Below are positions 1 through 8,606 of a stretch of 64,000 nt of DNA, in pieces; positions within the stretch are counted from its first letter, which is position 1; each line of letters begins with the position of its first letter. The position numbers and the translations under genes were made by a program. The stretch is taken from positions 15,486 through 79,485 of the forward strand of contig JAWUYA010000016.1 in the NCBI GenBank assembly GCA_034111045.1, given 5' to 3'. The notes beneath the pieces are model-generated. The model had not been told where the DNA came from. It was given only the letters and a program-made list of their open reading frames with translations, and did not search any database. Source of the stretch: JALJPB01 sp034111045. Lineage in GTDB: Bacteria > Pseudomonadota > Gammaproteobacteria > Enterobacterales > Alteromonadaceae.

Positions 1-2546
1 ATAGAATACCCTGCAGGTAAATCCAGTTGTTCACGAACCACAACCTGGGCATTATCAACATAGCTGCCGATATCAACACCTTCAATATCAATAAATGCCC
101 AACCAATTAACCGCGCATTTTCGCTTTTAATACCAGGAGGGCCATCTTCAATCAAAATATTGGCAACATCACCTAATGAAATCCGTTGACCATTGGCTGT
201 CACAATGGGTAGTAACGAGAGCTGTTCAGGTGAATCTCGGTAATCTTGCGGATACCTTAAATTCACTGGATAACGCTCTAAACCCTCAACCGTTTGTGTG
301 ACATTCATCCCCCCAATGGCCGTAGCAACCACTTGCTGAATTTCACTGATGTTTAAACCATAACGCGCCGCTTTTGCTCGCTCAATATCAACTTTGATAT
401 AACGACCGCCGGCCACACGTTCAGAATATACTGAGGCCGTACCATCAACATTTTTTAATATCACCTCTAACTGCTGACCTATTTGTTGAATTGTTTCCAA
501 CTTTGGGCCAGAAATTTTAATACCAACAGGGGTTTTAATCCCGGTGGCTAACATATCAATACGCGTTTTTATTGGCATCACCCAAGCATTAGTTATACCC
601 GGAAGTTTGACGAGGGCATCAAGCTCTAGTTTTAAGCTTTCCATGCTAGTCCCTTCACGCCATTGTTCTTTAGGCTTAAATTGAATAAAGGTTTCAATCA
701 TAGTAATAGGAGCTGGGTCAGTGGCCGTTTCTGCTCGACCAATTTTCCCAAAGACTGTTTTTACCTCTGGAACAGTATAAATTAGTTTGTCGGTTTGCTG
801 TAATAACTGTCTTGCTTGACCGATTGAAATGCCAGGGTAAGTGGTTGGCATATACATTAAATCGCCTTCATTAAAAGGAGGAATAAACTCACTGCCAATT
901 TTATCTAATGGCCAAATTCCCACCGCAAACAATAGTAAAACGGTAACTAATGCCCTTTTAGGAAAACGTAAAACTATTTTGAGGGCTGGCATATACAGCC
1001 GTGTTAATAATCTATTGATCGGATTTTTTTGCTCTGGAATTATTTTACCGCGAATAAAATAACCCATTAATACAGGTACTAAAGTAATAGCTAACGCTGC
1101 AGCGGCTGCCATGGAGTAAGTTTTAGTAAAAGCTAATGGTGCAAACATCCGTCCTTCTTGCGCTTCTAGGGTAAATACCGGTACAAAACTGACAGTGATA
1201 ATTAATAAGCTAAAGAATAATGCTGGGCCAACTTCTGTGGCCGAATCAATAACGATTTGCCAACGATTTTTATCGGTCAGTGGCGTGCGTTCCATGTGCT
1301 TATGCATATTTTCAATCATCACAATGGCGCCATCAGTCATCGCACCAATAGCAATAGCGATACCCCCTAGGGACATAATATTAGCGTTTAACCCTTGCCA
1401 GTGCATAATCATAAACGCTACTAAAATGGCGATAGGTAGAGTCATGACCGCCACTAGCGATGAGCGAAGATGAAATAAGAAAATCACACAAATGAGAGCA
1501 ACAACAATAAATTCTTCAATTAATTTATCAGAGAGGTTATCAACCGACCGTTCAATTAAATCTGAACGGTCATAAACAGTGACAATTTCAACACCATCAG
1601 GTAAACCTTGTTTCAATTGTTCTAATTTAACTTTTACCCCTTCTATCACTTGTTGCGCATTCTCGCCAAACCGCATAACAATAATACCACCAACGGTTTC
1701 ACCTTCCCCATTTAACTCAGCTATACCCCGTCGCATTTGTGGACCAGTGCCAATATCAGCAACATCTTTGAGTAATAGTGGTGTGCCATTTTCATTAACG
1801 CCAAGAGGAATATGTTCTAAATCAGTGACACTTTTAATGTAACCTGTCGCTCTGACCATATATTCAGCTTCAGCCATTTCCACTACCGAGGCACCTATTT
1901 CTTGATTACCTTCTTTAATGGCATGTTGTATTAAGGACAGAGGAATACCAAAAGCACGTAGTTTATCGGGATTGACCCTCACCTGATATTGTTTAACCAT
2001 ACCCCCTAGTGCCGCAACTTCAGAAACGCCTTTAACTGTTTGTAATTCATATTTCAAAAACCAGTCTTGTAAACTTCGTAACTGACTAATATCGTGTTGT
2101 CCAGTTTTATCAATTAATGCATAGAGATAGACCCAGCCCACACCTGTTGCATCAGGTCCTAATTGCGGCTTAGCATTAGCAGGTAAACGTGATGCAACTT
2201 GACTCAAATATTCTAGTACTCTTGAGCGCGCCCAATAAAGATCCGTTTCATCACTGAAAATAACGTAAACGTAGGAGTCACCAAAAAAAGAAAAACCGCG
2301 AACGGTTTCTGCTCCGGGTACCGATAACATGGCGGTGGTCAGAGGATAAGTGACCTGATCTTGAACCACTTGCGGTGCTTGCCCAGGATAACTGGTTTTT
2401 ATAATAACCTGTACATCAGACAGGTCAGGCAGAGCATCAACAGGGGTGTTTTTGACCGAATACAAACCAGCGAACACTAAAATAAAGGTCGCGAGTAAAA
2501 CAAAAAAACGATTGTAAACTGACCAGCGGATTATCGAAGCTATCAT
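1..2546 (-). CDS. cusA: CusA-type heavy-metal efflux RND transporter (partial, C-terminus outside window)
   Basis: Inner-membrane RND pump that would export Cu(I)/Ag(I) through CusB and CusC, driven by protons. I read about 848 codons on the minus strand from an ATG at 2546; the family is about 1040 residues, so the C-terminal fifth lies to the left of the window. The N-terminus (MIASIIRWSVYNRF) is a typical first RND helix. The segment with GAMTDGAIVMIENMHK matches the fourth transmembrane helix with its proton-relay Asp, and the RIDMLATG motif is the usual Cu/Ag subgroup signature with a metal-path Met. It starts 10 bases after the cusB stop, so it is the last known gene of a cusCBA operon. 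A related Czc-type divalent-metal pump is possible, but RIDM favours Cu/Ag. Confidence 0.93.
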   Translation of the reverse strand, partial: MIASIIRWSVYNRFFVLLATFILVFAGLYSVKNTPVDALPDLSDVQVIIKTSYPGQAPQVVQDQVTYPLTTAMLSVPGAETVRGFSFFGDSYVYVIFSDETDLYWARSRVLEYLSQVASRLPANAKPQLGPDATGVGWVYLYALIDKTGQHDISQLRSLQDWFLKYELQTVKGVSEVAALGGMVKQYQVRVNPDKLRAFGIPLSLIQHAIKEGNQEIGASVVEMAEAEYMVRATGYIKSVTDLEHIPLGVNENGTPLLLKDVADIGTGPQMRRGIAELNGEGETVGGIIVMRFGENAQQVIEGVKVKLEQLKQGLPDGVEIVTVYDRSDLIERSVDNLSDKLIEEFIVVALICVIFLFHLRSSLVAVMTLPIAILVAFMIMHWQGLNANIMSLGGIAIAIGAMTDGAIVMIENMHKHMERTPLTDKNRWQIVIDSATEVGPALFFSLLIITVSFVPVFTLEAQEGRMFAPLAFTKTYSMAAAAALAITLVPVLMGYFIRGKIIPEQKNPINRLLTRLYMPALKIVLRFPKRALVTVLLLFAVGIWPLDKIGSEFIPPFNEGDLMYMPTTYPGISIGQARQLLQQTDKLIYTVPEVKTVFGKIGRAETATDPAPITMIETFIQFKPKEQWREGTSMESLKLELDALVKLPGITNAWVMPIKTRIDMLATGIKTPVGIKISGPKLETIQQIGQQLEVILKNVDGTASVYSERVAGGRYIKVDIERAKAARYGLNISEIQQVVATAIGGMNVTQTVEGLERYPVNLRYPQDYRDSPEQLSLLPIVTANGQRISLGDVANILIEDGPPGIKSENARLIGWAFIDIEGVDIGSYVDNAQVVVREQLDLPAGYS

Positions 2547-2556
2547 TGGGCTATTC

Positions 2557-4059
2557 CTAGTGGTTGCTGTGATCAGTTGTTACTGATAGGTCTTCAATTT
2601 TGGTGATGATGAACTCCCCATCACGGATGTCAAAGGTAAAATCAACCAAACTGCCTTGACGTAAATTTGCTAAGTCAGCATGGCTTAAGCTTTTATCGAA
2701 AATAAAATCTAAGGTCGCTGCTTCTCTTTGCCATTTTTCAATGGGTCCTCGACTAATATTGACCATGCCATAGTTGAGCTTTATCGAATTGATTGTACCG
2801 GTGGCAGAGGCGGAAATAACCTTAATATCTGTTGGGTCATCAAAAGACATACGTTTAAAGTCTGACGATTTACTCGACTCTGAGTCGACTAAAAATTGTG
2901 CCGAACTGACGACGTTATCACCGACAGATAAACCTGATAAAATTTGTACATGGTCACTGTCAAAACTACCTGCGGTCACCGCAATAGACTTAAAATAACC
3001 ACCACCTAATGCCAATACCACTCGATCTTGATTCCCTGTACGAATCAGCGCCTCTTTTGGGATTAACAAACTCTTCTCTTCACTGTCAGTATGAATGATA
3101 ACCTGAGCAAACATATTTGGTTTAAACTCTCCTAACTCATTTTTAAAACGTAGTCTTACTCTTACCGTACGCGTTTTCGCGTCCAAGGTTGGATAAACAT
3201 AATCAACCTTACCTTGCCAAGTTTTTCCGGGTAAATAATCAAGTGTCATAGTAACGGCTGTGCCATTTTTAACTAAAGACGCTTGGCGCTCAAAAACTTG
3301 AGCTTCAACCCAAACTTCTGACAGATCACCAATCGATAGCAACATAGTCCCGGGTTTAACAAAAAAGCCCTCTCGGATATAAAGGTTTTCAATTACGCCA
3401 TTTTGTGGGGCATAAAAAGTAATGTTTTGTTTAACTTTACCTGTTTTTTTCAAGGTGTCGATGGACTTTTCAGGCAATTGTAGTGCAATCAAACGGTTAG
3501 TGGCGGCTTGAATTAGTCGAGTGTTTTTTCGATCTAGCGCCAGTATCAACTCTTCTTGTGCATTAACTAATTCAGGAGAGTAAATCTCATAAATCGCTTG
3601 ACCCTTTGTTACACGATTACCGACAGAATTAACATAAAGCTTATCAATCCAACCCTCAACTCTCGGATGAAGGTGCACGAGTTTATCTTCATCATAGGCA
3701 ACGTAACCCACGGTACTAATTTTTGTATGTAATGCTTGAAGTTTTACCCTAGCTGTTCTAACGCCTAAGTTATTAATAACCTCTGGTGAAATACGAATAG
3801 TACCCGGACCTTCATCAAAAACCTTATTTTCATCATTATGATAGACAGGTACTAAGTCCATCCCCATAGGTGATTTTCCCGGTTTATCTCGACGATAATT
3901 GGCATCCATAGGTGCGACCCAATACTTAAGTTTTGGTTGAGTATTTGTTGTTTCTACAGGAGCAACTTCGCTATTAACCCAAAGCAGTAAATAAACAGCT
4001 ATGGTAATAATAGAGCCCATGGCCGCAGAAAAGAGTAAATTCAAGGGGATTTTTTTCAT
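2557..4059 (-). CDS. cusB: CusB-type periplasmic adaptor with N-terminal metal-binding and C-terminal CusF-like domains
   Basis: Membrane-fusion protein of 500 residues linking CusA to the outer-membrane channel. After one N-terminal membrane segment (about residues 7-28) comes the heavy-metal-binding motif with YWVAPMDANYRRDKPGKSP and then PMGMDLVPVYH. The barrel-sandwich, helical hairpin and beta-barrel parts follow (residues about 90-400). The last ~80 residues align with CusF: GTINSIKL, then RGPIEKW, then TLDFIF. In CusF a His, a Trp and two Met bind the metal; here the Trp is kept, but the His position is Arg (SRGPI) and the Met-x-Met position reads A-T-L. The tail is therefore a CusF-like fold that probably lost metal transfer. 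Its start overlaps the cusC stop by four bases (ATGA), which suggests translational coupling. Confidence 0.93.
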   Translation of the reverse strand: MKKIPLNLLFSAAMGSIITIAVYLLLWVNSEVAPVETTNTQPKLKYWVAPMDANYRRDKPGKSPMGMDLVPVYHNDENKVFDEGPGTIRISPEVINNLGVRTARVKLQALHTKISTVGYVAYDEDKLVHLHPRVEGWIDKLYVNSVGNRVTKGQAIYEIYSPELVNAQEELILALDRKNTRLIQAATNRLIALQLPEKSIDTLKKTGKVKQNITFYAPQNGVIENLYIREGFFVKPGTMLLSIGDLSEVWVEAQVFERQASLVKNGTAVTMTLDYLPGKTWQGKVDYVYPTLDAKTRTVRVRLRFKNELGEFKPNMFAQVIIHTDSEEKSLLIPKEALIRTGNQDRVVLALGGGYFKSIAVTAGSFDSDHVQILSGLSVGDNVVSSAQFLVDSESSKSSDFKRMSFDDPTDIKVISASATGTINSIKLNYGMVNISRGPIEKWQREAATLDFIFDKSLSHADLANLRQGSLVDFTFDIRDGEFIITKIEDLSVTTDHSNH

Positions 4060-5489
4060 TTTGAGGCTCCATGGGCTGGGCGTTGGTTGTTAGATGTCGG
4101 CAGACTACCCACAAATAAATAATTTAATTCAAGGATGATTTTTTGTTGCTCAACTTCAATCGCTAGTTGATCAATCTCAGCATTTAACACAGCAATTTTT
4201 GCACGAACAACGTCTGAAAAGTCACCGTCATCATTGGTATAAGCGGTTAACGAGGCTTCCGCTTGATCATGGGTTTGCGGTAAAAGTTTGCTCCGATATA
4301 AGACTAACCGATCATTTATCCGTAATAAGCGCCCTTTGCCACTTGCGTATGCACCGAACAATTGCCTGAGTAACAAAACCTTTTCGGTTTTACTTGCCTC
4401 TGTTTGAGCAATAGCCGATTTAACCTCTTGATCTTGTCGGTTTGCGGTAAAGAAGGGTAAATCAAAGGTCACAGCAACTGACATAAAATCAGCTCTTGAA
4501 TTACCGCTAGGGTCACCATCTCGATAACCATAACTGGCATTAACGCCCCATTCAGGTTTGTATTTTTGCTGAGCTAAGCTGACACCTGTTTGGGTTGCTT
4601 GAATCTTTTTATCAATGGCCATCACCGCAGGGTGTTGATTAAAGTATGTCACTAATTGCACAGGCTTTTGCCACTGTGTTGTGTAAATTAATGCCGAATG
4701 TTGTAAATTAATTTCAACTAACTTTTCACCTAAATTAATATCATGTAAGGCAAACCCTTCGGCTTCATCATTAGAGCTATTATCGATTAAATAGCGAGTA
4801 AGCCATGGCACTAACTGCCCTTCAAAGCGATTTTTTTGTTGAGCAAGCTGATCAAGTTGATCGTCCAAACGAGTTAATTCAAGTTGAGCTCGAACAATAT
4901 CTTGCTGACGTGTTTTACCCAAAGCGGACGAATAACTCGCTTGGGTAATATCGGCAAGTTGTTCAAACAAAGAGCGGTTTTTTTCTATCAAAATAATACT
5001 TTGCTGTATGCGATAAGCATCCAGCCATAAACTTCCAACAGTCACAGCAATTTTAGCTTCTCTGTCTTGACGCTCAAACGGATAAACTTGTGATTGAAAC
5101 GTTAACTGCTGATTTTTTATCGCTAGGGTATCACCGCGAGGAAACATTTGTGTCAACCCTACTTTAAATTGGGTCATTGCCTCTTGAGAAAAATCAAAAC
5201 CATTGGTGGGTAAATTAGCAATAGCCAATGAAACGTTAGGATCAGGTAAAGTTTCAACGGCACGACTTAAAGCTAGCAAGGCATTTTGTTGGTGTTTATT
5301 GCCTGTAAGCCAAGGATCATATTGTTGTGCCAAGGTTATTGCTCGCTCAAAGCTTAAAACGTCTTTGTTATCTGCTGCAGCCGAAGCTACGGTAAATGAT
5401 AGCATTGTCAGTATGAGCGCTGAATAGCTGAAAAACACACCCGGTTTAGTTACAATTTTTTGTTTATTTATCAATGAAAAAAGCATATT
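4056..5489 (-). CDS. cusC: CusC/TolC-like outer-membrane efflux protein
   Basis: Outer-membrane channel of the tripartite metal pump, 477 residues from the ATG at 5489. I chose this ATG because AGGTGGGA lies just upstream; a TTG at 5528 would add 13 residues and has no good ribosome site. The N-terminus has a signal-type hydrophobic stretch ending near SAAA. The rest has the repeated helical-hairpin layout of outer-membrane efflux proteins: FERAITLAQQYDP near the start, QTGVSLAQQKYKPEWGVNASYGY in the middle, and long amphipathic helices. It is followed by cusB with a 4-base overlap and preceded by the small Cys/Met/His-rich protein, so the order is small protein, cusC, cusB, cusA. It lacks an obvious lipobox, unlike E. 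coli CusC. Confidence 0.88.
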   Translation of the reverse strand, partial: NMLFSLINKQKIVTKPGVFFSYSALILTMLSFTVASAAADNKDVLSFERAITLAQQYDPWLTGNKHQQNALLALSRAVETLPDPNVSLAIANLPTNGFDFSQEAMTQFKVGLTQMFPRGDTLAIKNQQLTFQSQVYPFERQDREAKIAVTVGSLWLDAYRIQQSIILIEKNRSLFEQLADITQASYSSALGKTRQQDIVRAQLELTRLDDQLDQLAQQKNRFEGQLVPWLTRYLIDNSSNDEAEGFALHDINLGEKLVEINLQHSALIYTTQWQKPVQLVTYFNQHPAVMAIDKKIQATQTGVSLAQQKYKPEWGVNASYGYRDGDPSGNSRADFMSVAVTFDLPFFTANRQDQEVKSAIAQTEASKTEKVLLLRQLFGAYASGKGRLLRINDRLVLYRSKLLPQTHDQAEASLTAYTNDDGDFSDVVRAKIAVLNAEIDQLAIEVEQQKIILELNYLFVGSLPTSNNQRPAHGASK

Positions 5490-5624
5490 TCCCACCTGTA
5501 GGAATAAAAAACATGTATTTATGCTCAAGAATTATAGTCTTAATCACATAATTAATTCATGCTAGGTTTTTTAAGATATGAACGTATGTAAAGGTAAAAT
5601 TCGGACAGATTTGTCCTGTGTTTA

Positions 5625-5996
5625 CTAAAATATAGGAGGTCGGTAAAGTGAAGTTAACAATTTATTGGACAGTAAATTAACACGTTTTTCAATTTTTTGA
5701 GATAATATATCGCCGTTGTAAACTAAAAAAACGCTAGATAATGTTGCTGAAATTGATAAACTCATTGGGCATTTACACTCTTGCTGACAGCAATCAGCAA
5801 CAGTCATCTTTTCAATATTGCTTGAGTCAGACATGGGATCATCGACCATGACATGATGCATCATCATGGCACCTGACATTTCCATCGTTTTCATGTCGTC
5901 ACAAGTTAGCGACTTTGATGCCACTGATTGGCCGACGAAAGTCAACAATACCAAAAAAACTACTAATAGTTTATGCTTTATCAGGTTTACACTCAA
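5625..5996 (-). CDS. Small exported Cys/Met/His-rich protein, probably metal-associated
   Basis: A 123-residue protein of unknown function. It opens with a hydrophobic signal-type segment (LLVVFLVLLTFVGQSVAS), followed by a region rich in Met and His (MEMSGAMMMHHVMVDD) and a cluster CCQQECKC. Such residues bind soft metals such as Cu(I), and the gene lies directly upstream of cusC on the same strand, so a periplasmic copper-binding or sensing role is likely but not shown. Similar short proteins are commonly seen beside copper operons in Alteromonadales. The only in-frame start before the signal segment is TTG at 5996, just after an in-frame stop, and no clear ribosome site precedes it, so the start is uncertain. 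Confidence 0.68.
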   Translation of the reverse strand: MSVNLIKHKLLVVFLVLLTFVGQSVASKSLTCDDMKTMEMSGAMMMHHVMVDDPMSDSSNIEKMTVADCCQQECKCPMSLSISATLSSVFLVYNGDILSQKIEKRVNLLSNKLLTSLYRPPIF

Positions 5997-6111
5997 AGAA
6001 ATTCAGCCCGAGTTTAAGATGTATCAATAGAGGCTTCCATAGTAAAAGAAAATAAATTTCAAAGCTATAGCTAAAGTCATTAATAAAATAATAGGAACTC
6101 CCCTTGACACT

Positions 6112-6138
6112 ATTATACTTAGCCTATGGGTTGGTCAA
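6112..6138 (-). promoter_or_regulatory. Candidate sigma-70 promoter for the copper operon
   Basis: Read on the minus strand there is TTGACC (6133-6138) and a perfect TATAAT (6112-6117), 15 bases apart, about 115 bases upstream of the small metal-associated gene. The spacing is shorter than the usual 17, and I see no convincing MerR-type dyad, so how it responds to copper is not visible. Confidence 0.35.
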
Positions 6139-6204
6139 TCCGGGCGAAAGGTACGGCTAATAATGGCAAAATATTATCTTGTTGCATAACAATCAGTAAG
6201 ACCT

Positions 6205-7491
6205 TTAAGGAACAATCACATCGATCACAAGTTCAATCGGTTCTGTTGTGCTCACATTAATGTCTGTTTTCTCTGCTTTGAAATCCCCACTTTTTATACC
6301 AACGCCACCAGTTTTTGAAACTACCGCATATATATTAACCACTTCAACACTGCTTAATGTCGCTTGTGGGCTCATTGCTCTAGCATTATTTAACACTATA
6401 GTGGTTGGTAGGTCACTTGCCTTAATTTTTACCGCAGCAACCGGCATTCTAGTGCCATTATTAGGAACGGCATAAACAAACACTATTTTATCTTCACTTT
6501 GGCTAAGCTTGTCATTGATTTCAGCACTGAGTGACACCTTCAACACCAGTTGCGGGCCTTGCTGAGAGTCATCAGCACCTTGGGTAGTTGGTAATGGCGA
6601 GGTTCTTGTTAAAGATAAACGATTTTTTGATTCAATGATCGCGTCTTTTAGCGCGGCAACATTAACAGTGTTACTGCCAGAATCTACAACACGCTGCCAA
6701 TAATCAATCGCTTGTTGGTACTTTAGGTTGATAAAGTTATGCATACCTAACAGAATGTTTGTTGCAGGGTCTGCAGGGTCTAATGCTAAAGCACGATCGA
6801 TTAACTGTTGAACATTGTCATCAATTTTTTGATCATTACGATAATAACTTGCCTGAGCTTTAGCGCCAAGGATGTCTGCATGCTCACCTTCAATGGCGAT
6901 AACACGGTCAAACGCTTTTATCGCATTATCAAAATCGCCTGCTCCAACAAGTACTTGACCAAGTTCATACCAAGTATTAGCCTGCTCTGGATTTTGTTCA
7001 ATTTTATTTTTTAATGCTTGAATTTGCACTTTTAATTGCTGTTCTTGATTAAGTGTTTGTTGCACCTGTTCATTAGCAACCACGGCTTTGGTATCGATTT
7101 GTTGATAACTGCCAGATTGTAAATAAAAAGCAAAACTAAAAACAAATACAAATAAGCTAATAAATATTGGCCAAACTAGTGATAAAGGCTTAATAGTTAT
7201 TGTTTGGTTTTGTTGAAATTGCTGCTCTTCATCGCTATTTTGTTCAATATCTTGCAGTAAACCTTTTTCTAACTCGCTCAATAAATATTGATGATTTTCT
7301 TCATCAATACCACCTTCCTGATAATCTTTTTCAATTTCAGCTTTATGCTCGTGATATAGACGAACATTAGTTTCATCGCGCAAGTTTTCTACAGGGGCAT
7401 TTTTCGTTTGATTTGAGCGTATAAAATGCCCCCAAACAACAACAAGAATAAGCAATAAAAAAACGACTATGGTAATTATTAATTCAATCAT
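6205..7491 (-). CDS. ccmI: CcmI, apocytochrome c chaperone of the cytochrome c maturation system
   Basis: A 428-residue inner-membrane protein that holds apocytochrome c for heme attachment together with CcmF and CcmH. It has an N-terminal membrane helix (residues 3-24), a cytoplasmic loop with a predicted helical charged stretch (about 30-90, including HEHKAEIEKDY), a second membrane helix (about 105-126) and then tetratricopeptide repeats (about 165-280, including NTWYELGQVLVGAGDFDNAIK split over two helices). The C-terminal domain (about 310-428) is beta-rich and periplasmic, as in long CcmI proteins. It is the last gene of the minus-strand ccm arm, 56 bases after ccmH. Confidence 0.9.
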   Translation of the reverse strand: MIELIITIVVFLLLILVVVWGHFIRSNQTKNAPVENLRDETNVRLYHEHKAEIEKDYQEGGIDEENHQYLLSELEKGLLQDIEQNSDEEQQFQQNQTITIKPLSLVWPIFISLFVFVFSFAFYLQSGSYQQIDTKAVVANEQVQQTLNQEQQLKVQIQALKNKIEQNPEQANTWYELGQVLVGAGDFDNAIKAFDRVIAIEGEHADILGAKAQASYYRNDQKIDDNVQQLIDRALALDPADPATNILLGMHNFINLKYQQAIDYWQRVVDSGSNTVNVAALKDAIIESKNRLSLTRTSPLPTTQGADDSQQGPQLVLKVSLSAEINDKLSQSEDKIVFVYAVPNNGTRMPVAAVKIKASDLPTTIVLNNARAMSPQATLSSVEVVNIYAVVSKTGGVGIKSGDFKAEKTDINVSTTEPIELVIDVIVP

Positions 7492-7547
7492 AAGGGTTCT
7501 TATTTTTCTGTTTAACTGAGTCAGTTGTATAAATTAACTGACTAACG

Positions 7548-8030
7548 TTATAAATCTTTATCTTTTAACAGCGCAGTTAATTTATCTTTTTCATCTACAG
7601 ATAACTCAACTTTTTTGCGTTCAATAGGCTTTCGTCGGACAATAAACACCACCACTAAAACGCCAATTAATATAAGAACGGCAGGGCCAAACCAAAGCAC
7701 ATAAGTTAGGCTATTCACTCTAGGACGGTAAAGAACAAAATCGCCATAGCGTGCCACCATGTAATTCATGATTTCGATATCAGCTTTACCTTGATGTAAT
7801 AATTCATAAACTTCACGGCGTAAATCTTTAGCAATGGGTGAGTTGGAGTCAGCCAAGTTTTGATTTTGACATTTAGGGCAACGAAGCTCTTTATTTAATT
7901 CATTAAAGCGTTTTTCAGTTACCGCATCATTAAATGCATAGGTATCAACGGGGCTTGCAAACACCGTTGTTGAAATAACCACATAAAAAAATAAAAAACC
8001 GATACTCGTTTTAAACAATAAGTTAATCAT
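7548..8030 (-). CDS. ccmH: CcmH (CcmL-type) thiol oxidoreductase of cytochrome c maturation
   Basis: Membrane-anchored periplasmic protein of 160 residues that reduces the CXXC of apocytochrome c or resolves its mixed disulfide. A signal segment (about 4-24) is followed by the family motif RCPKCQNQ, with Cys51 and Cys54, and a C-terminal membrane helix (about 105-125) before a charged tail. I place the start at the ATG at 8030 because it gives a clean signal peptide and overlaps the dsbE stop by eight bases; a longer reading from 8075 would run inside dsbE. It is the short CcmL-like form; the TPR part is carried by the separate ccmI. Confidence 0.92.
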   Translation of the reverse strand: MINLLFKTSIGFLFFYVVISTTVFASPVDTYAFNDAVTEKRFNELNKELRCPKCQNQNLADSNSPIAKDLRREVYELLHQGKADIEIMNYMVARYGDFVLYRPRVNSLTYVLWFGPAVLILIGVLVVVFIVRRKPIERKKVELSVDEKDKLTALLKDKDL

Positions 8031-8595
8031 CACTATTAACGCCTGTTGTTTGGTCAGATTGATGTTCATGTTCAATCATCTTGATGATTGGCAAAAATTT
8101 TGCTTGCCAAACACGAGCATCAATAGGGCCTACATGTTTCATGCGGATGATACCATTGAGGTCAATGACAAAAGTTTCTGGTGCCGCGGTAACTCCTAGG
8201 TCCACACCTAAACGTCCTGACTCATCAAAGATAGAAAACACATAGGGGTCTTCATAATCTTTTAACCACTGGTTTGCTGCAATACGCTCGTCTTTATAAT
8301 TAAGACCATATAAAGCGACACGGCCACTTTTAGCAATATCAACAAGATAAGGGTGTTCGTATTTACAATAAACACACCATGTCCCCCAGACATTGAGTAA
8401 ACTAATTTTTCCTTTCAAATCATCTTGCGTGATGGTTTGAGACTCATCGGTTAATTTAGTTAAGCTAAACTCAGGCATTGGCTTACCAATGAGTGCTGAT
8501 GGAATGTCTTTGGGATCAAGTGATAAACCACGATAAAGTACTAGTCCTAATGCCAAGACTAAAATGAGCGGTAAAAAGCGGATCAATGTATTCAT
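8023..8595 (-). CDS. dsbE: DsbE/CcmG thioredoxin-like protein for cytochrome c maturation
   Basis: Periplasmic thioredoxin-fold reductant of 190 residues, anchored by one N-terminal helix (about 5-22). It donates electrons to CcmH and apocytochrome c. The active site reads WGTWCVYC with Cys74 and Cys77; the family usually has WCPTC or WCVTC, so Val-Tyr between the cysteines is a mild variant. The later segment GVTAAPETFVID contains the conserved cis-Pro region. It lies 11 bases after ccmF and overlaps ccmH, so the arm is ccmF-dsbE-ccmH-ccmI. Confidence 0.93.
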   Translation of the reverse strand: MNTLIRFLPLILVLALGLVLYRGLSLDPKDIPSALIGKPMPEFSLTKLTDESQTITQDDLKGKISLLNVWGTWCVYCKYEHPYLVDIAKSGRVALYGLNYKDERIAANQWLKDYEDPYVFSIFDESGRLGVDLGVTAAPETFVIDLNGIIRMKHVGPIDARVWQAKFLPIIKMIEHEHQSDQTTGVNSDD

Positions 8596-8606
8596 TATAA
8601 ATTTAC

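Noticed and set aside
841..1842. Open frames on the plus strand opposite cusA
   Set aside because: They are shadows of the minus-strand cusA reading, which has clear RND motifs throughout; the plus-strand translations have no recognisable features.
6105..6140. Plus-strand TTGACA near 6114 as a promoter or MerR-type operator
   Set aside because: No -10 at suitable distance, no plus-strand gene downstream, and no clear dyad. The minus-strand reading gives a better promoter.
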